From assembly GCA_050953825.1 (NCBI GenBank), contig JBMNNF010000010.1, forward strand, positions 248,001 through 312,000: a stretch of 64,000 nt of DNA, read 5' to 3'. The stretch comes from DUQW01 sp050953825. GTDB taxonomy: Bacteria > Bacillota_I > Bacilli_A > Acholeplasmatales > Acholeplasmataceae. The notes beneath the pieces are model-generated. The model did no database searches. It saw nothing but the letters and a program-made list of their open reading frames with translations, and had not been told where the DNA came from. Positions 52,587 through 61,532 of the stretch are shown piece after piece. Every line of letters begins with the position of its first letter. The stretch's first letter is position 1. The translations under genes were made by a program, and so were the position numbers.

Positions 52587-53840
52587 GTCCCCAAGTTAGT
52601 TCAAATTGATGATTTTACTTCTTATTAAAAAGTCTGTTTTTGATTGTTAATTCATCAAGATTTATTTTCTCGATACCGAGTTTTCTAGCCGTATCTTCTC
52701 CAAATCTTCTAGTGAAGACTTGGTATGGAGATTGCCCGCCTAATTTAACTCTTGTTAGTGTGTTAATAGAGGATATGGCTAGATTTAACTCGTCTTGTGT
52801 TACATTATCAATAGATCTTCCTTTAGGGAAAACTCGTCTTAATAAAGTATGTGATTGTTCAATTGTTCCCTTTTGATAAGCACTATTTGGGTCGCAGTAG
52901 AATACTTGCGTCCTTTTTTCTTTTGTTGCTACACTACTTTCAATTGCTTCAAAATTTTGAAATTCATGACCCCTATCAGTTAGAATAACTTTGAAAATCT
53001 TTTTGAAACTTTCGTTTCCTATTTGTTTTTTCAATTTTATCAAGAGCTCTTTTTACCTCTTTTTGTGTATGTTCTGGTAAAATTCTTGCTATCATGAACC
53101 CAGACCTTTCGTGAATTAGAGTTAAAAATACTTGACTATCACTTTTCTTTCCTTCTACACAGTCCATCTCAAAAATATCGATTATATTATTTTGAGATAT
53201 ATAATTTATATAGTCTGTGTAAGTTCTAAAGGATAACCTAGGGTCAAATATTTCACTCTTTATCTTTTTCTTTCTTGGCTTTCTACGGACCTTAAGTGGC
53301 ATTTTGGCTTGTGATACTTTAATAATTCCATCATCGATATATCGGTATACCGTTCATTCGGTTACATCTAGATCATTAGTCCTAACGATATGACCTACTG
53401 AAAGCCCTCTTTGAATACCGTCTTCAATAATTTTTTCAAGCTCTATCACTTTTTCAAAAGGTAGGTGAATTCCCCTTTTTGAATTTCTGTTTCTAATCCG
53501 GTAATATTCATGGGCTTTTTCGGCTATGTATTTAGCTTTCTCAGATGATAGACAACTGCCATTTTTAGATTTTGGACAAAAGATACATGTATAGGGAAAC
53601 CTTTCAAGTTTATGGCATTTTACCAGATTATTATTCATAAATTTATAAGTTTCGTTTTTGTACATGTAACGGTTTTGTTTTACCTCTCGTCTGATAGTAG
53701 TAACGGTTCGTTTTAAAGATGTTGCGATTTCTGTTGCGGTATTACCATTTTCAATTAGACTTTGAATTAATATTCTTTCAGGTAATGTTAAATGATATTC
53801 TCGTCCCATAATTTTTCACTCCTTTCTTGAACTTGGGGAC
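52587..53840 (-). mobile_element. Decayed IS30-family insertion sequence
   Basis: The 1254-bp element is bounded by perfect 11-bp inverted repeats: GTCCCCAAGTT at 52587-52597 and its complement at 53830-53840. It carries one IS30-type transposase gene on the minus strand with two inactivating changes. No clear target duplication can be read. Confidence 0.85.
52615..53809 (-). pseudogene. IS30-family transposase, broken by a stop and a frameshift
   Basis: The N-terminal helix-turn-helix part (MGREYHLTLPERILIQSLI, SLKRTVTTIRREVKQNRY) is intact for 151 codons, then a TGA at 53354-53356 interrupts a DVTE-TVYRYI stretch. Reading resumes in the same frame through the first DDE acid (IFEMDCVEGKKS). 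At a run of six T on the plus strand (53026-53031) one extra base shifts the frame. The rest (ILTDRGHEFQNF with the second Asp, then AYQKGTIEQSHTLLRR with the Glu) is open to 52615. Removing the stop and one base restores a normal transposase of about 395 residues, so the decay is recent. Confidence 0.88.
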
Positions 53841-53928
53841 TTAATATAAAAATATAATATTTAATTCAAAATGCCAATGAATAAACGAAAAAAAATCAAT
53901 TCGACGCACGGCGGTTTCGGATTGATAT

Positions 53929-53940
53929 AGTAATTGCCCC
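53929..53940 (+). repeat. Fifth AGTAATTGCCCC copy, right of IS30
   Basis: Same orientation as the four copies at 52390-52576. The rest of 53841-54096 holds an AT-rich stretch and the pnp promoter; I see no gene. Confidence 0.6.
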
Positions 53941-54024
53941 TAACATATTAAAGAGTGTTATTTGAATTTCAATTCAAGTTTTTCACCTTTTAGTATCTTA
54001 TTAAAAGAAGTAATCAATAATTCA

Positions 54025-54033
54025 TGGTATAAT
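54025..54033 (+). promoter_or_regulatory. Extended -10 promoter of pnp
   Basis: TG, one base, TATAAT (54028-54033), 64 bases before the pnp ATG. Confidence 0.5.
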
Positions 54034-54096
54034 ATTTAAGATTAGTGAAATAGAATATGTTAGAAAAAGCATATAAAATGAAGGAGATTTTATATA

Positions 54097-56202
54097 ATGA
54101 AAAAAGTATTTAAAACAGAAATTGGTGGTCGCGAATTTCGAGTAGAAATTGGTGAAGTTGCCAAGCAAGCCTTAGGTTCGGCTTTAATTTATTACGGTGA
54201 TTCTACGGTATTATCAGTAGTTACCAGTAAAGAAGATGATCTTGACCGTGATTTTTTCCCGTTAATGGTAATTTATCAAGAGAGATTATATGCAGGAGGT
54301 AAAATTCCCGGAGGATTTTTACGCCGTGAAGGACGTGCAACGGAAAATGAGACATTAACTTCTAGATTAATTGACCGTCCATTACGTCCATTATTTCCTG
54401 AAGGATTTTATGATGATGTTCAAGTAGTTAATACGGTTTTATCAAGTGATGAAAATGCTTCAACTGAAATGTCTTCATTAATTGGTTCAAGTATCGTCTT
54501 AAGTATTTCAAATTTACCGTTTGATGGTCCGGTTGCTGGGGTTGTTGTTGGTCGAGTTAATGGGAAATTAATAATTAATCCAACACCAGAAGAGTTAGAA
54601 ATAAGTGAAATTGATTTAACAGTTGCTGGAACTAAACATGCGATTAATATGGTGGAAGCTGGGGCGAAAGAAGTGTCAGAAGAAGTGATGCTAGAAGCCA
54701 TCTTATTTGGACATGAAGAAATTAAGAAAATTATTACCTTCCAAGAAGAAATTGTTAACGAACTACAACCTGTTAAATTAGAAGTTAAGCCAAAAGAAGT
54801 TGATGAAACATTAGTTAAAGAAATTAATCAATTAGCTTATGATAAGATTTCGGTAGCCCTTCAAACATTTGAAAAGAAAGCTAGAGAAGAAGCGTTACAA
54901 TCAGTTAAAGATGAAGTATTTAATAAATATGAAAACACTCAAGAGTTTGAAGTGTTAAAAGAAAGTGATCAAGAAAAATATCATAAGATGTTAGATCAAA
55001 TATTAGAAAATATTATTTCAGTTGAATTCCGTAGACTAATTACTCATGATAAGGTTAGACCTGATGGGAGAAAAGCGAATGAAATTAGACCACTTTCATC
55101 AAGAGTTGACATCTTACCAAGAACTCATGGATCAGCATTGTTTACTCGTGGACAGACTCAATCATTAGGAGTTGTCACTTTAGGGGCATTAGCTGAAAAA
55201 CAAATTATTGATGATTTAGGTGTAGCAGATTCTAAAAGATTTATCTATCACTATAATTTCCCACCATTTTCAGTTGGGGAAACTGGAAGATATGGTTCGC
55301 CAGGACGTCGTGAAATTGGGCACGGGGCTTTAGCCGGGAGAGCTTTAGAACAAGTCCTTCCTTCAGAAGATGATTTTCCATATACAATTCGAGTCGTATC
55401 AGAAATTTTAGAATCTAATGGTTCATCGTCAATGGCTTCAGTATGCTCGGGAACGATGGCGTTAATGGCAGCAGGAGTTCCTATTAAAGCGCCAGTTGCT
55501 GGTATTGCGATGGGATTAATTAAAGAAGGAGATAAGTATATTATTCTTTCAGATATTCAAGGTTTAGAAGACCATTTAGGTGATATGGATTTCAAAGTTA
55601 CTGGAACGACTGAAGGAATTACCGCTTTACAAATGGATATTAAGATTTCAGGAATTAATGAAGATATCTTAAGAGAAGCTTTAGCGGCAGCTAAAGAAGG
55701 TAGATTACACATTCTAAATCATATGAATGAAACCATTCCTATGGTTAGAGAAGAATTATCAGATTATGCACCAAAAGTAGTTATGATTCGCATTAATCCA
55801 GAAAAAATTAAAGATGTTATTGGTTCTGGTGGTAAGATTATTACCCAAATTATTGAAGATAATAACGACGTTAAAATCGATATTGAACAAGATGGTCGCG
55901 TCTACATTATGCATCAAGACAGAAAATGGATTAATTCAACTGTCAAAGTCATTGAAGATTTAGTTAGAGAAGTTGAAGTTGGTCAAATTTATGAAGCGGT
56001 TGTTAAGCGAATTGAATCTTACGGAGCGTTCGTTGAATTATGGCCAGGAACTGAAGGATTAGTTCATATTTCGAAAATAGCTAGAGAAAGAATTGATAAA
56101 GTTGAATCGGTTTTATCATTAGGTGACCAAATTTTAGTTAAATGTATTGGGATTGATGATAAAGGTCGAATTGACTTATCTAGAAAAGATGCAATGAAAT
56201 AA
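54097..56202 (+). CDS. pnp: Polynucleotide phosphorylase
   Basis: PNPase is a 3' to 5' phosphorolytic exoribonuclease in mRNA decay. Two RNase PH domains (about 1-225 and 310-550) are joined by a helical domain. The active-site region of the second copy has GSALFTRGQTQSLG and FPPFSVGETGRYGSPGRREIGHG (in parts). A KH domain (NPEKIKDVIGSGGKIITQI) and an S1 domain (GQIYEAVVKRIESYGAFVEL) end the protein. At 701 residues it is standard. AAGGAG precedes the ATG. It partners RNase J (11736) in RNA turnover. Confidence 0.97.
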   Translation: MKKVFKTEIGGREFRVEIGEVAKQALGSALIYYGDSTVLSVVTSKEDDLDRDFFPLMVIYQERLYAGGKIPGGFLRREGRATENETLTSRLIDRPLRPLFPEGFYDDVQVVNTVLSSDENASTEMSSLIGSSIVLSISNLPFDGPVAGVVVGRVNGKLIINPTPEELEISEIDLTVAGTKHAINMVEAGAKEVSEEVMLEAILFGHEEIKKIITFQEEIVNELQPVKLEVKPKEVDETLVKEINQLAYDKISVALQTFEKKAREEALQSVKDEVFNKYENTQEFEVLKESDQEKYHKMLDQILENIISVEFRRLITHDKVRPDGRKANEIRPLSSRVDILPRTHGSALFTRGQTQSLGVVTLGALAEKQIIDDLGVADSKRFIYHYNFPPFSVGETGRYGSPGRREIGHGALAGRALEQVLPSEDDFPYTIRVVSEILESNGSSSMASVCSGTMALMAAGVPIKAPVAGIAMGLIKEGDKYIILSDIQGLEDHLGDMDFKVTGTTEGITALQMDIKISGINEDILREALAAAKEGRLHILNHMNETIPMVREELSDYAPKVVMIRINPEKIKDVIGSGGKIITQIIEDNNDVKIDIEQDGRVYIMHQDRKWINSTVKVIEDLVREVEVGQIYEAVVKRIESYGAFVELWPGTEGLVHISKIARERIDKVESVLSLGDQILVKCIGIDDKGRIDLSRKDAMK

Positions 56203-56210
56203 TGATAATG

Positions 56211-56241
56211 AAAAAAGCTCCAAAATTTTTTGGAGCTTTTC
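56211..56241. terminator. Bidirectional terminator between pnp and the peroxiredoxin gene
   Basis: AAAAGCTCC (56213-56221) pairs with GGAGCTTTT (56232-56240) around an A/T loop. Confidence 0.8.
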
Positions 56242-56254
56242 TCTTGGACATTAA

Positions 56255-56932
56255 TTATTTCTTTCTAAAGCAGAAGAACCAGTCTTGGCATTCCATTTCG
56301 ACTTTTTCTTTAACGCCAGCCATTCTATCACCAGCTAATTTAGTAGTTCCTGCTGGTGGAACGATCATTGGTTCACCTGGTACCCAGTCAGCTGGAGTGG
56401 CAACACCTAATTCATCAGATGTTTGTAAGGCTTTGATGATTCTTAATAATTCATCAAAATTACGTCCAGCTGATGAAGGATAGTATAAAATAGTTCTAAT
56501 AATTCCTTCTGGGTCAATAATGAATACCGCTCTTACTGCCGAAGTTGTATTTCCAGTGCTAGGATGAATCATTCCATATAAGTGAGATACTTCCATTGAA
56601 ATATCAACAATTAATGGGAAAGTCACTTTAGTATTTTTGTAGTGACGATATTGTAAGTGTTCAATGGCTCTTAACCAAGCGATGTGTGAGTGTAGTGAGT
56701 CAACTGATAATCCGATTAATTTAGTATTTAACGCTTCGAATTCAGGTTCTCTTTGAGCGAATGTAATGAATTCGGTAGTACATACTGGTGTAAAGTCAGC
56801 TGGATGTGAAAATAATACTACCCAATGACCTTTGAAATCTTCTGGGAAGTTAACTGGTCCGTTTGTTGTTTGAGCTTTAAATTGTGGAGCTTTATCTCCA
56901 ATTAATGGTAATCTTGTCATAGTTTGTTCCAT
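56255..56932 (-). CDS. Peroxiredoxin, archaeal-type Prx6-like (AhpC/TSA family)
   Basis: It reduces peroxides through a cysteine. The peroxidatic Cys is in HPADFTPVCTTEF (about residue 50), and the conserved Arg is in the later SVDSLHSHIAWLRAI/AVRAVFIIDPEG region. The end has MECQDWFFCFRKK with two more cysteines, the pattern of the long 215-225 residue enzymes typified by Aeropyrum peroxiredoxin. That group is Prx6-related but uses C-terminal cysteines for resolution. AGGAGG precedes the ATG. Thioredoxin (44339) is a plausible reductant. Confidence 0.9.
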   Translation of the reverse strand: MEQTMTRLPLIGDKAPQFKAQTTNGPVNFPEDFKGHWVVLFSHPADFTPVCTTEFITFAQREPEFEALNTKLIGLSVDSLHSHIAWLRAIEHLQYRHYKNTKVTFPLIVDISMEVSHLYGMIHPSTGNTTSAVRAVFIIDPEGIIRTILYYPSSAGRNFDELLRIIKALQTSDELGVATPADWVPGEPMIVPPAGTTKLAGDRMAGVKEKVEMECQDWFFCFRKK

Positions 56933-57092
56933 AATATTCCTCCTTATTTATTCTAAATTTTTATATAACTAACTATATATTTTATCCATAATTATTATAT
57001 CATATATCGCGATTCTCATAAAACAAAGCGCATAGTTTAATTATAAAAACAATAAATAACACGATGTCACATATTTAATAAAATTTATGAGT

Positions 57093-57121
57093 TTGAAATA
57101 TTAAATAATATTTGATATAAT
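57093..57121 (+). promoter_or_regulatory. Sigma-A promoter of rnpB
   Basis: TTGAAA (57093-57098), 17-bp spacer, TATAAT (57116-57121), placing the start near the predicted 5' end of RNase P RNA. Confidence 0.8.
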
Positions 57122-57127
57122 CATTTA

Positions 57128-57472
57128 TAGTCAATGGAAGGTGACCGAACTTTTTAATAAAGGTTAGGAAAGTCCATGCTAGTACTAACTGTGATGTTAG
57201 TAGTGATTGTGCCTGAGGAAATAATAACTCAGGGTACTAATTTATTAGTAACGGCGGATCTTTAAACTCACGTAGTTTAAAACCTGAAAGTGCCACAGAG
57301 ACGATACTAGCTGCGAAGCTAGAGTGAAAAGGGTAAACCCCACAAACTAGAAACCCAAATTTTGGTAGGGGCACGTCGACACGCGAACAAGAAGCGATGA
57401 AGACGCTTCGAAAGAAGAGATAAATGGTCACACCCGCAAGGGCACAGAACATGGCTTATGCACATTGGCTTA
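57128..57472 (+). ncRNA. rnpB: RNase P RNA
   Basis: The catalytic RNA that trims tRNA 5' leaders. Conserved blocks appear in order: AGGAAAGTCCATGCTAG, the ACAGAGACGATAC region, AGTGAAAAGGGTAAACCCC, GAAACCCAAATTTTGGTAGG (P15/CR region) and near the end ACAGAACATGGCTTAT. The ends pair (GTCAATG at 57130 with CATTGGC at 57463) as helix P1, giving the limits used. Length about 345 and the layout suggest the Bacillus type B form. Confidence 0.93.
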
Positions 57473-57476
57473 TATG

Positions 57477-57506
57477 AAAAAAAGAGCGAATCACGCTCTT
57501 TTTCTC
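57477..57506. terminator. Bidirectional terminator between rnpB and the P-type ATPase
   Basis: AAAGAGCG (57481-57488), loop AATCA, CGCTCTTT (57494-57501), with T runs on both strands. The end of the ATPase gene lies within it. Confidence 0.85.
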
Positions 57507-60199
57507 TTTTTAATTGTATTTGAAATTAATTTTTGAATTTCTACTACGAAGAGTGGAGTAATTGATAATCCAATAACAATTAACCATTCTACTAAGTTTA
57601 GATGTGATAAGTGGAATAAATCTCTAGTAAATGGGAAAACGATTGTTAGTAGTTGAAGAGCTAAACTGATAATAAATGCAAATAATAAAGGTTTATTAAA
57701 TTTAGTTTTAAAGATTGAATTTCTTTCACTTTTTACATTTAACGCATGGAATAATTGGGAAATGGCTAAAACCATAAAAGTTAAAGTAGAGGCGTTCATT
57801 AATCTAGCAGTTCTTAAGGCATCGCCAGTAGCACCTTCAGTATTTGGATAGATAAAGAATCCGATAACAAAGGCACTAAATGAAAGCATTCCTAACATAG
57901 CTCCTTGCCAACCAATTTTAAGTCCTAAACCATTGGCGAAGAAAGATTTTTTCGGATCTCTTGGTTTTTCTTCCATAATATCGGCTTCTTTAGGTTCAAG
58001 ACCAATGGCAATCGCCATTAGTGAGTCAGTCACTAAGTTGACCCATAAAATTTGGACAGCAGTTAAGGTAGTCACCGCTTCGGAGAAGATGAATGCTCCT
58101 AAAATAGTTCCTAAGAAAATAGTAATGATTTCACCAATATTACAACTTAGTAAGAAGTGAATGGCTTTTTTAATGTTAGCATAAATCCCTCTACCTTCAC
58201 CAACTGCAGTGACAATTGTAGTAAAGTTATCATCAGTTAAGACCATATCGGCAGCGCCTTTGGAAACTTCAGTTCCGGTAATTCCCATCGCTATTCCAAT
58301 ATTAGCAGTTTTTAAGGCTGGGGCATCATTGACACCATCACCGGTCATCGCGACAATTTTATCATGTTCTTTCCACGCTTCCACAATTCTTACTTTATTT
58401 TCTGGACTAACTCGAGCATAAACTCGAATATGTGGTAATAGTTGGTGAAATTCTTCATCAGATAGTTTGTCAAGTTCTAATCCTGATAAAGCCATATCAT
58501 CATCGGATTTAATAATATTTAACTCTTTGGCAATGGCCATTGCGGTATTTTTATGGTCACCAGTAATCATGATGACATCAATTCCAGCGCGGTTGGCTAC
58601 CCTAATCGCATCTTTAACTTCAGGTCGTGGTGGATCAATCATCCCCACTAAACCAACTAGAGTAATATTATTTTCTAAATAATCGTGAGTTAATTTATCA
58701 AGAGGCAAGGTTTGATCAATTTCTTTATAACCAACTGCTAACACTCTTAAGGCGTCACTAGTCATCGCTACGTTGGCCGCTTCATAAGCTTTAATTGACT
58801 TATCGGTTTCAACCGAACGGCGTAACATGACATCTGGTGCTCCTTTGATTACGGCATAACGTTTGCCGTTAAAATCATGAACAGTAGTCATTAATTTTCG
58901 TTCAGAGTCAAATGGTAATTCACTAATACGCGGATTATTATTAAAGATTTCGATTGGATTTTGATTTAATGTAATTGCTAAATCAACAAATGCGACTTCG
59001 GTTGGATCACCAATTTTGTGATAGTTATTTTCTTCATCAAGATTAACTTTAGTGTCATTACATAAAACACCATACGTTAACAATTGTAATAGATTATCAT
59101 CAACCGGAGTATTTTCATTAATTGGGATGATGTTACTATTTGAGTATACTTTAGTAACGGTCATAACATTTTGCGTTAGAGTACCAGTTTTATCACTACA
59201 AATAACCGAAGTAGAACCTAGAGTTTCGACTGCAGGTAAGCTTTTCATAATCGCTCTTTCCTTGGCAAGATTTTGCATACCTAAGGCCAAAACGATAGTA
59301 ATAATTGCTGGTAAGCCTTCAGGAATCGCCGCGACCGCTAAAGCCACAGATGCCATAAATGATTTTTGCCAAACTTCCCAACCAACGCCACCGCTACTGA
59401 AGTAATAGTGTTCAGCAATATTGATGCCAAAGATAAGAAGTGTGATTACTACAGCGATTATAGCAAGAGTTTTACCTAATTTAGCAATTGATTTTTGAAG
59501 TGGAGTTTGATCGGTTTTAGCAGCTGAAATCATCGTTGCAATATGACCAATTTCAGTATCCATTCCAGTTCCGGTGACTAAACCAACACCACGTCCATAT
59601 GTGGCAACAGTTGACATATATCCCGAGTTAATTCTATCACCTAGGGCCACTTCATCTTGGGGAATAATTCCAGCTTTTTTATCAACAGGAATCGCCTCTC
59701 CAGTTAAGATGGCTTCATCAATTTTTAAGTTAACCGATTCAATAATTCGTAAGTCAGCTGGAATATAATCGCCAGCCTCTAATAAAACAATATCACCCAA
59801 AACTAAATCACTAACATCTAGTACAATTTCAATACCATCACGGATAACCGTAGTGTGAGGCGAGGACATTTTTTGAATCGCTTGTAAGGCTTTCTCAGCT
59901 TTCGCTTCTTGTGCTACACCTAAGATGGCATTAATTAAAATAATCGCAATTACTAAAATACCTTCAGCATAATCAGCAGTAACAAAACTTAAAATAGCTG
60001 CGATAAATAAAATTAAGATCATAAAATCTTTTAACTGATCAAAAAATCTTAAAATTAATGGTCTTTTTTTTGGTTTTTCTAATTCATTTTTACCATTTTG
60101 AGTTAATCTTTCATTGGCTTCTTGTTGGGTTAATCCTTTTTTAAAATCAGTATTAAAGTGTTTTATTAGATCTTCAGTCGTCATTTGATGGAATTTCAT
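57491..60199 (-). CDS. Cation-transporting P-type ATPase (Ca2+/Mn2+ type)
   Basis: This 902-residue P2-type ATPase has ten helices. The phosphorylation motif is SVICSDKTGTLTQN (near 335-345), the actuator motif LTGEAIPV, the ATP-binding KGAPD and the hinge MTGDGVNDAP. Ion-site residues match Ca2+ pumps: PEGLPA in helix 4 and LWVNLVTDSLMAIA in helix 6. A yybP-ykoY riboswitch precedes the gene on the same strand. In Lactococcus this RNA controls a similar pump and responds to Mn2+, so export of Mn2+ (with or without Ca2+) is likely. AAGGAGAG lies before the ATG. Confidence 0.92.
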   Translation of the reverse strand: MKFHQMTTEDLIKHFNTDFKKGLTQQEANERLTQNGKNELEKPKKRPLILRFFDQLKDFMILILFIAAILSFVTADYAEGILVIAIILINAILGVAQEAKAEKALQAIQKMSSPHTTVIRDGIEIVLDVSDLVLGDIVLLEAGDYIPADLRIIESVNLKIDEAILTGEAIPVDKKAGIIPQDEVALGDRINSGYMSTVATYGRGVGLVTGTGMDTEIGHIATMISAAKTDQTPLQKSIAKLGKTLAIIAVVITLLIFGINIAEHYYFSSGGVGWEVWQKSFMASVALAVAAIPEGLPAIITIVLALGMQNLAKERAIMKSLPAVETLGSTSVICSDKTGTLTQNVMTVTKVYSNSNIIPINENTPVDDNLLQLLTYGVLCNDTKVNLDEENNYHKIGDPTEVAFVDLAITLNQNPIEIFNNNPRISELPFDSERKLMTTVHDFNGKRYAVIKGAPDVMLRRSVETDKSIKAYEAANVAMTSDALRVLAVGYKEIDQTLPLDKLTHDYLENNITLVGLVGMIDPPRPEVKDAIRVANRAGIDVIMITGDHKNTAMAIAKELNIIKSDDDMALSGLELDKLSDEEFHQLLPHIRVYARVSPENKVRIVEAWKEHDKIVAMTGDGVNDAPALKTANIGIAMGITGTEVSKGAADMVLTDDNFTTIVTAVGEGRGIYANIKKAIHFLLSCNIGEIITIFLGTILGAFIFSEAVTTLTAVQILWVNLVTDSLMAIAIGLEPKEADIMEEKPRDPKKSFFANGLGLKIGWQGAMLGMLSFSAFVIGFFIYPNTEGATGDALRTARLMNASTLTFMVLAISQLFHALNVKSERNSIFKTKFNKPLLFAFIISLALQLLTIVFPFTRDLFHLSHLNLVEWLIVIGLSITPLFVVEIQKLISNTIKKRKRA

Positions 60200-60223
60200 A
60201 ATTTTCTCTCCTTGTGATAAAAT

Positions 60224-60250
60224 AAAAACCTCAAAAAAAGGTTTTGAGGT
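60224..60250 (-). terminator. Attenuator hairpin of the yybP-ykoY riboswitch
   Basis: On the minus strand ACCTCAAAAC pairs with TTTTGAGG, followed by a T-rich run. It overlaps the 3' end of the aptamer (AAGACCTC), so ligand binding and terminator compete. Confidence 0.75.
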
Positions 60251-60328
60251 CTTGTTACAAGCGGGGCTTGAAATTAACCGGGCGATATGCCGTGCTGACG
60301 ATTAATTTAGGTTTAACTACTCCCCTCA
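60245..60328 (-). promoter_or_regulatory. yybP-ykoY (manganese) riboswitch
   Basis: Read on the minus strand it begins GAGGGGAGTAG, has the central GTCAGCACGG and CCCGGTTAATTT blocks and ends AACAAGACCTC. These correspond to the GGGGAGTAG, GTCxxCA and AxCAAGACC landmarks of the family. The downstream gene is a P-type cation pump, a classic partner. No gene lies in the 230-base gap other than this element. Confidence 0.85.
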
Positions 60329-60385
60329 TGTATATATTTTAGCATATAAAATTAAATGTCTATAATTTATCTTAAATTATATGAA

Positions 60386-60416
60386 ATAAAAAAAGTGGAA
60401 TAAAGATTCCACTTTT
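60386..60416 (-). terminator. Terminator after the tandem-repeat lipoprotein gene
   Basis: AAAAGTGGAA (60391-60400) pairs with TTCCACTTTT (60407-60416), with a T run on the minus strand. Confidence 0.85.
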
Positions 60417-60428
60417 AGTAATTAATAA

Positions 60429-61313
60429 TTATTTTTTAGAAGCAGATGCATCTAATCCAGCAGCTTTATAAGCAGCTTTAGCTAATTTAGTGTACCCACC
60501 ATCTTTAATAGATACCCCAGCAAGACCGGTAATATATCCATCAGTATTAACAGTAACTGAATTTGGTCCGTTAGCTAAAATTTGAGCTTCAATTGCTTCA
60601 GCTTGTTCAAACCATTCTTTACCGATTTCAGAAACTGGTTTCATGTTATAATCAAATTTTAATTCTTTTTTAGTTTTAACATTCCAAGCTAATCCAGAAC
60701 CATCAGCTTTTAAAGTTGATTGTCTACAGTCAATAAAAATAGATTTAGCTTTTTTCTTTTCCACAACTAATTCTACCCAAGTAATAGCAGAAGTTCCGTC
60801 GTAGTTTGCGCTGTGTTCAAAAACAACAAATTTACTAGCTTTAGCATTGTCAACAGCCTTTTTAGCTAATTTAGAGTAACCGCCATCTTTAATTGAAACT
60901 CCAGCAACGCCTTGGATGAATCCCTCTTTGTCAACAGTTAAATTGGTACCATTAGCTAAGAAATGATCTTCAAGAGCTTTAGCTTGCTCATACCATTCTT
61001 TACCAATAGCAGAAACATCTTTCATGCCATAATCTTCCTTTAATTCTTTTTTGGTTTTAGTATTCCATGCTACAGCAGTAACTTTATTGTTAGCATCCTT
61101 GGTAACCTTTCCTTGACGGCAGTCAATATAGAATTTAGCAATTTTGCCTTTTTCGATTGTAACAGTAACTGAAGTAACTTGAGGAGCTCCGTCATATGTA
61201 GTTCCTACTTCGAATGCAGTAAATTCTCCGTCAGTCTTAAATTCTTTCTCACCACATCCTACTAATACTAATGCAGCAACGAAGACTAAAATCATCGCAA
61301 AAAATCTTTTCAT
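60429..61313 (-). CDS. Lipoprotein with two tandem FMN-binding-like repeats
   Basis: The signal MKRFFAMILVFVAALVLVGC ends in a lipobox Cys at residue 20, so the protein is surface-anchored. Two repeats of about 120 residues follow (roughly 32-155 and 165-285). Each has the blocks YIDCRQ/FIDCRQ, AWNTKTKKELK/AWNVKTKKELK, EIGKEW-type, and GVAGVSIKDGGYSKLA/GLAGVSIKDGGYTKLA. The last block resembles the region where ApbE attaches FMN (SGAT-type), with GVS in place of GAT. The layout is like PplA-type electron-transfer lipoproteins of Listeria. Flavin attachment is inference. AAGGAGGA precedes the ATG. Confidence 0.85.
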   Translation of the reverse strand: MKRFFAMILVFVAALVLVGCGEKEFKTDGEFTAFEVGTTYDGAPQVTSVTVTIEKGKIAKFYIDCRQGKVTKDANNKVTAVAWNTKTKKELKEDYGMKDVSAIGKEWYEQAKALEDHFLANGTNLTVDKEGFIQGVAGVSIKDGGYSKLAKKAVDNAKASKFVVFEHSANYDGTSAITWVELVVEKKKAKSIFIDCRQSTLKADGSGLAWNVKTKKELKFDYNMKPVSEIGKEWFEQAEAIEAQILANGPNSVTVNTDGYITGLAGVSIKDGGYTKLAKAAYKAAGLDASASKK

Positions 61314-61532
61314 ATATATTCTTCCTCCTTAATTTTTTGAAATGTGAAGTTCTTTTCAACTCTCTTACAATTATAGAATAATTGCCATTATAAATCAATG
61401 AAAATCATAAAAAACAACGATAAAACCGGTTTAAATTTATATTTTTAATGGATATGACTAAATAGTTAGTTTATAATAGAAAAAATGAAAGAAAAATGAT
61501 AAAATATGTAGTGAGGTTTACATAATATAGAT

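Noticed and set aside
53026..53031. Programmed frameshift in the IS30 transposase.
   Set aside because: IS30 transposases are normally one frame, and the gene also has an in-frame stop, so decay or error is simpler.
56202..56483. 93-codon plus-strand frame following pnp.
   Set aside because: It is antisense to the peroxiredoxin gene and runs through the terminator.
57237..57452. Minus-strand open frame of 71 codons.
   Set aside because: It lies within RNase P RNA and has no ribosome binding site or family likeness.
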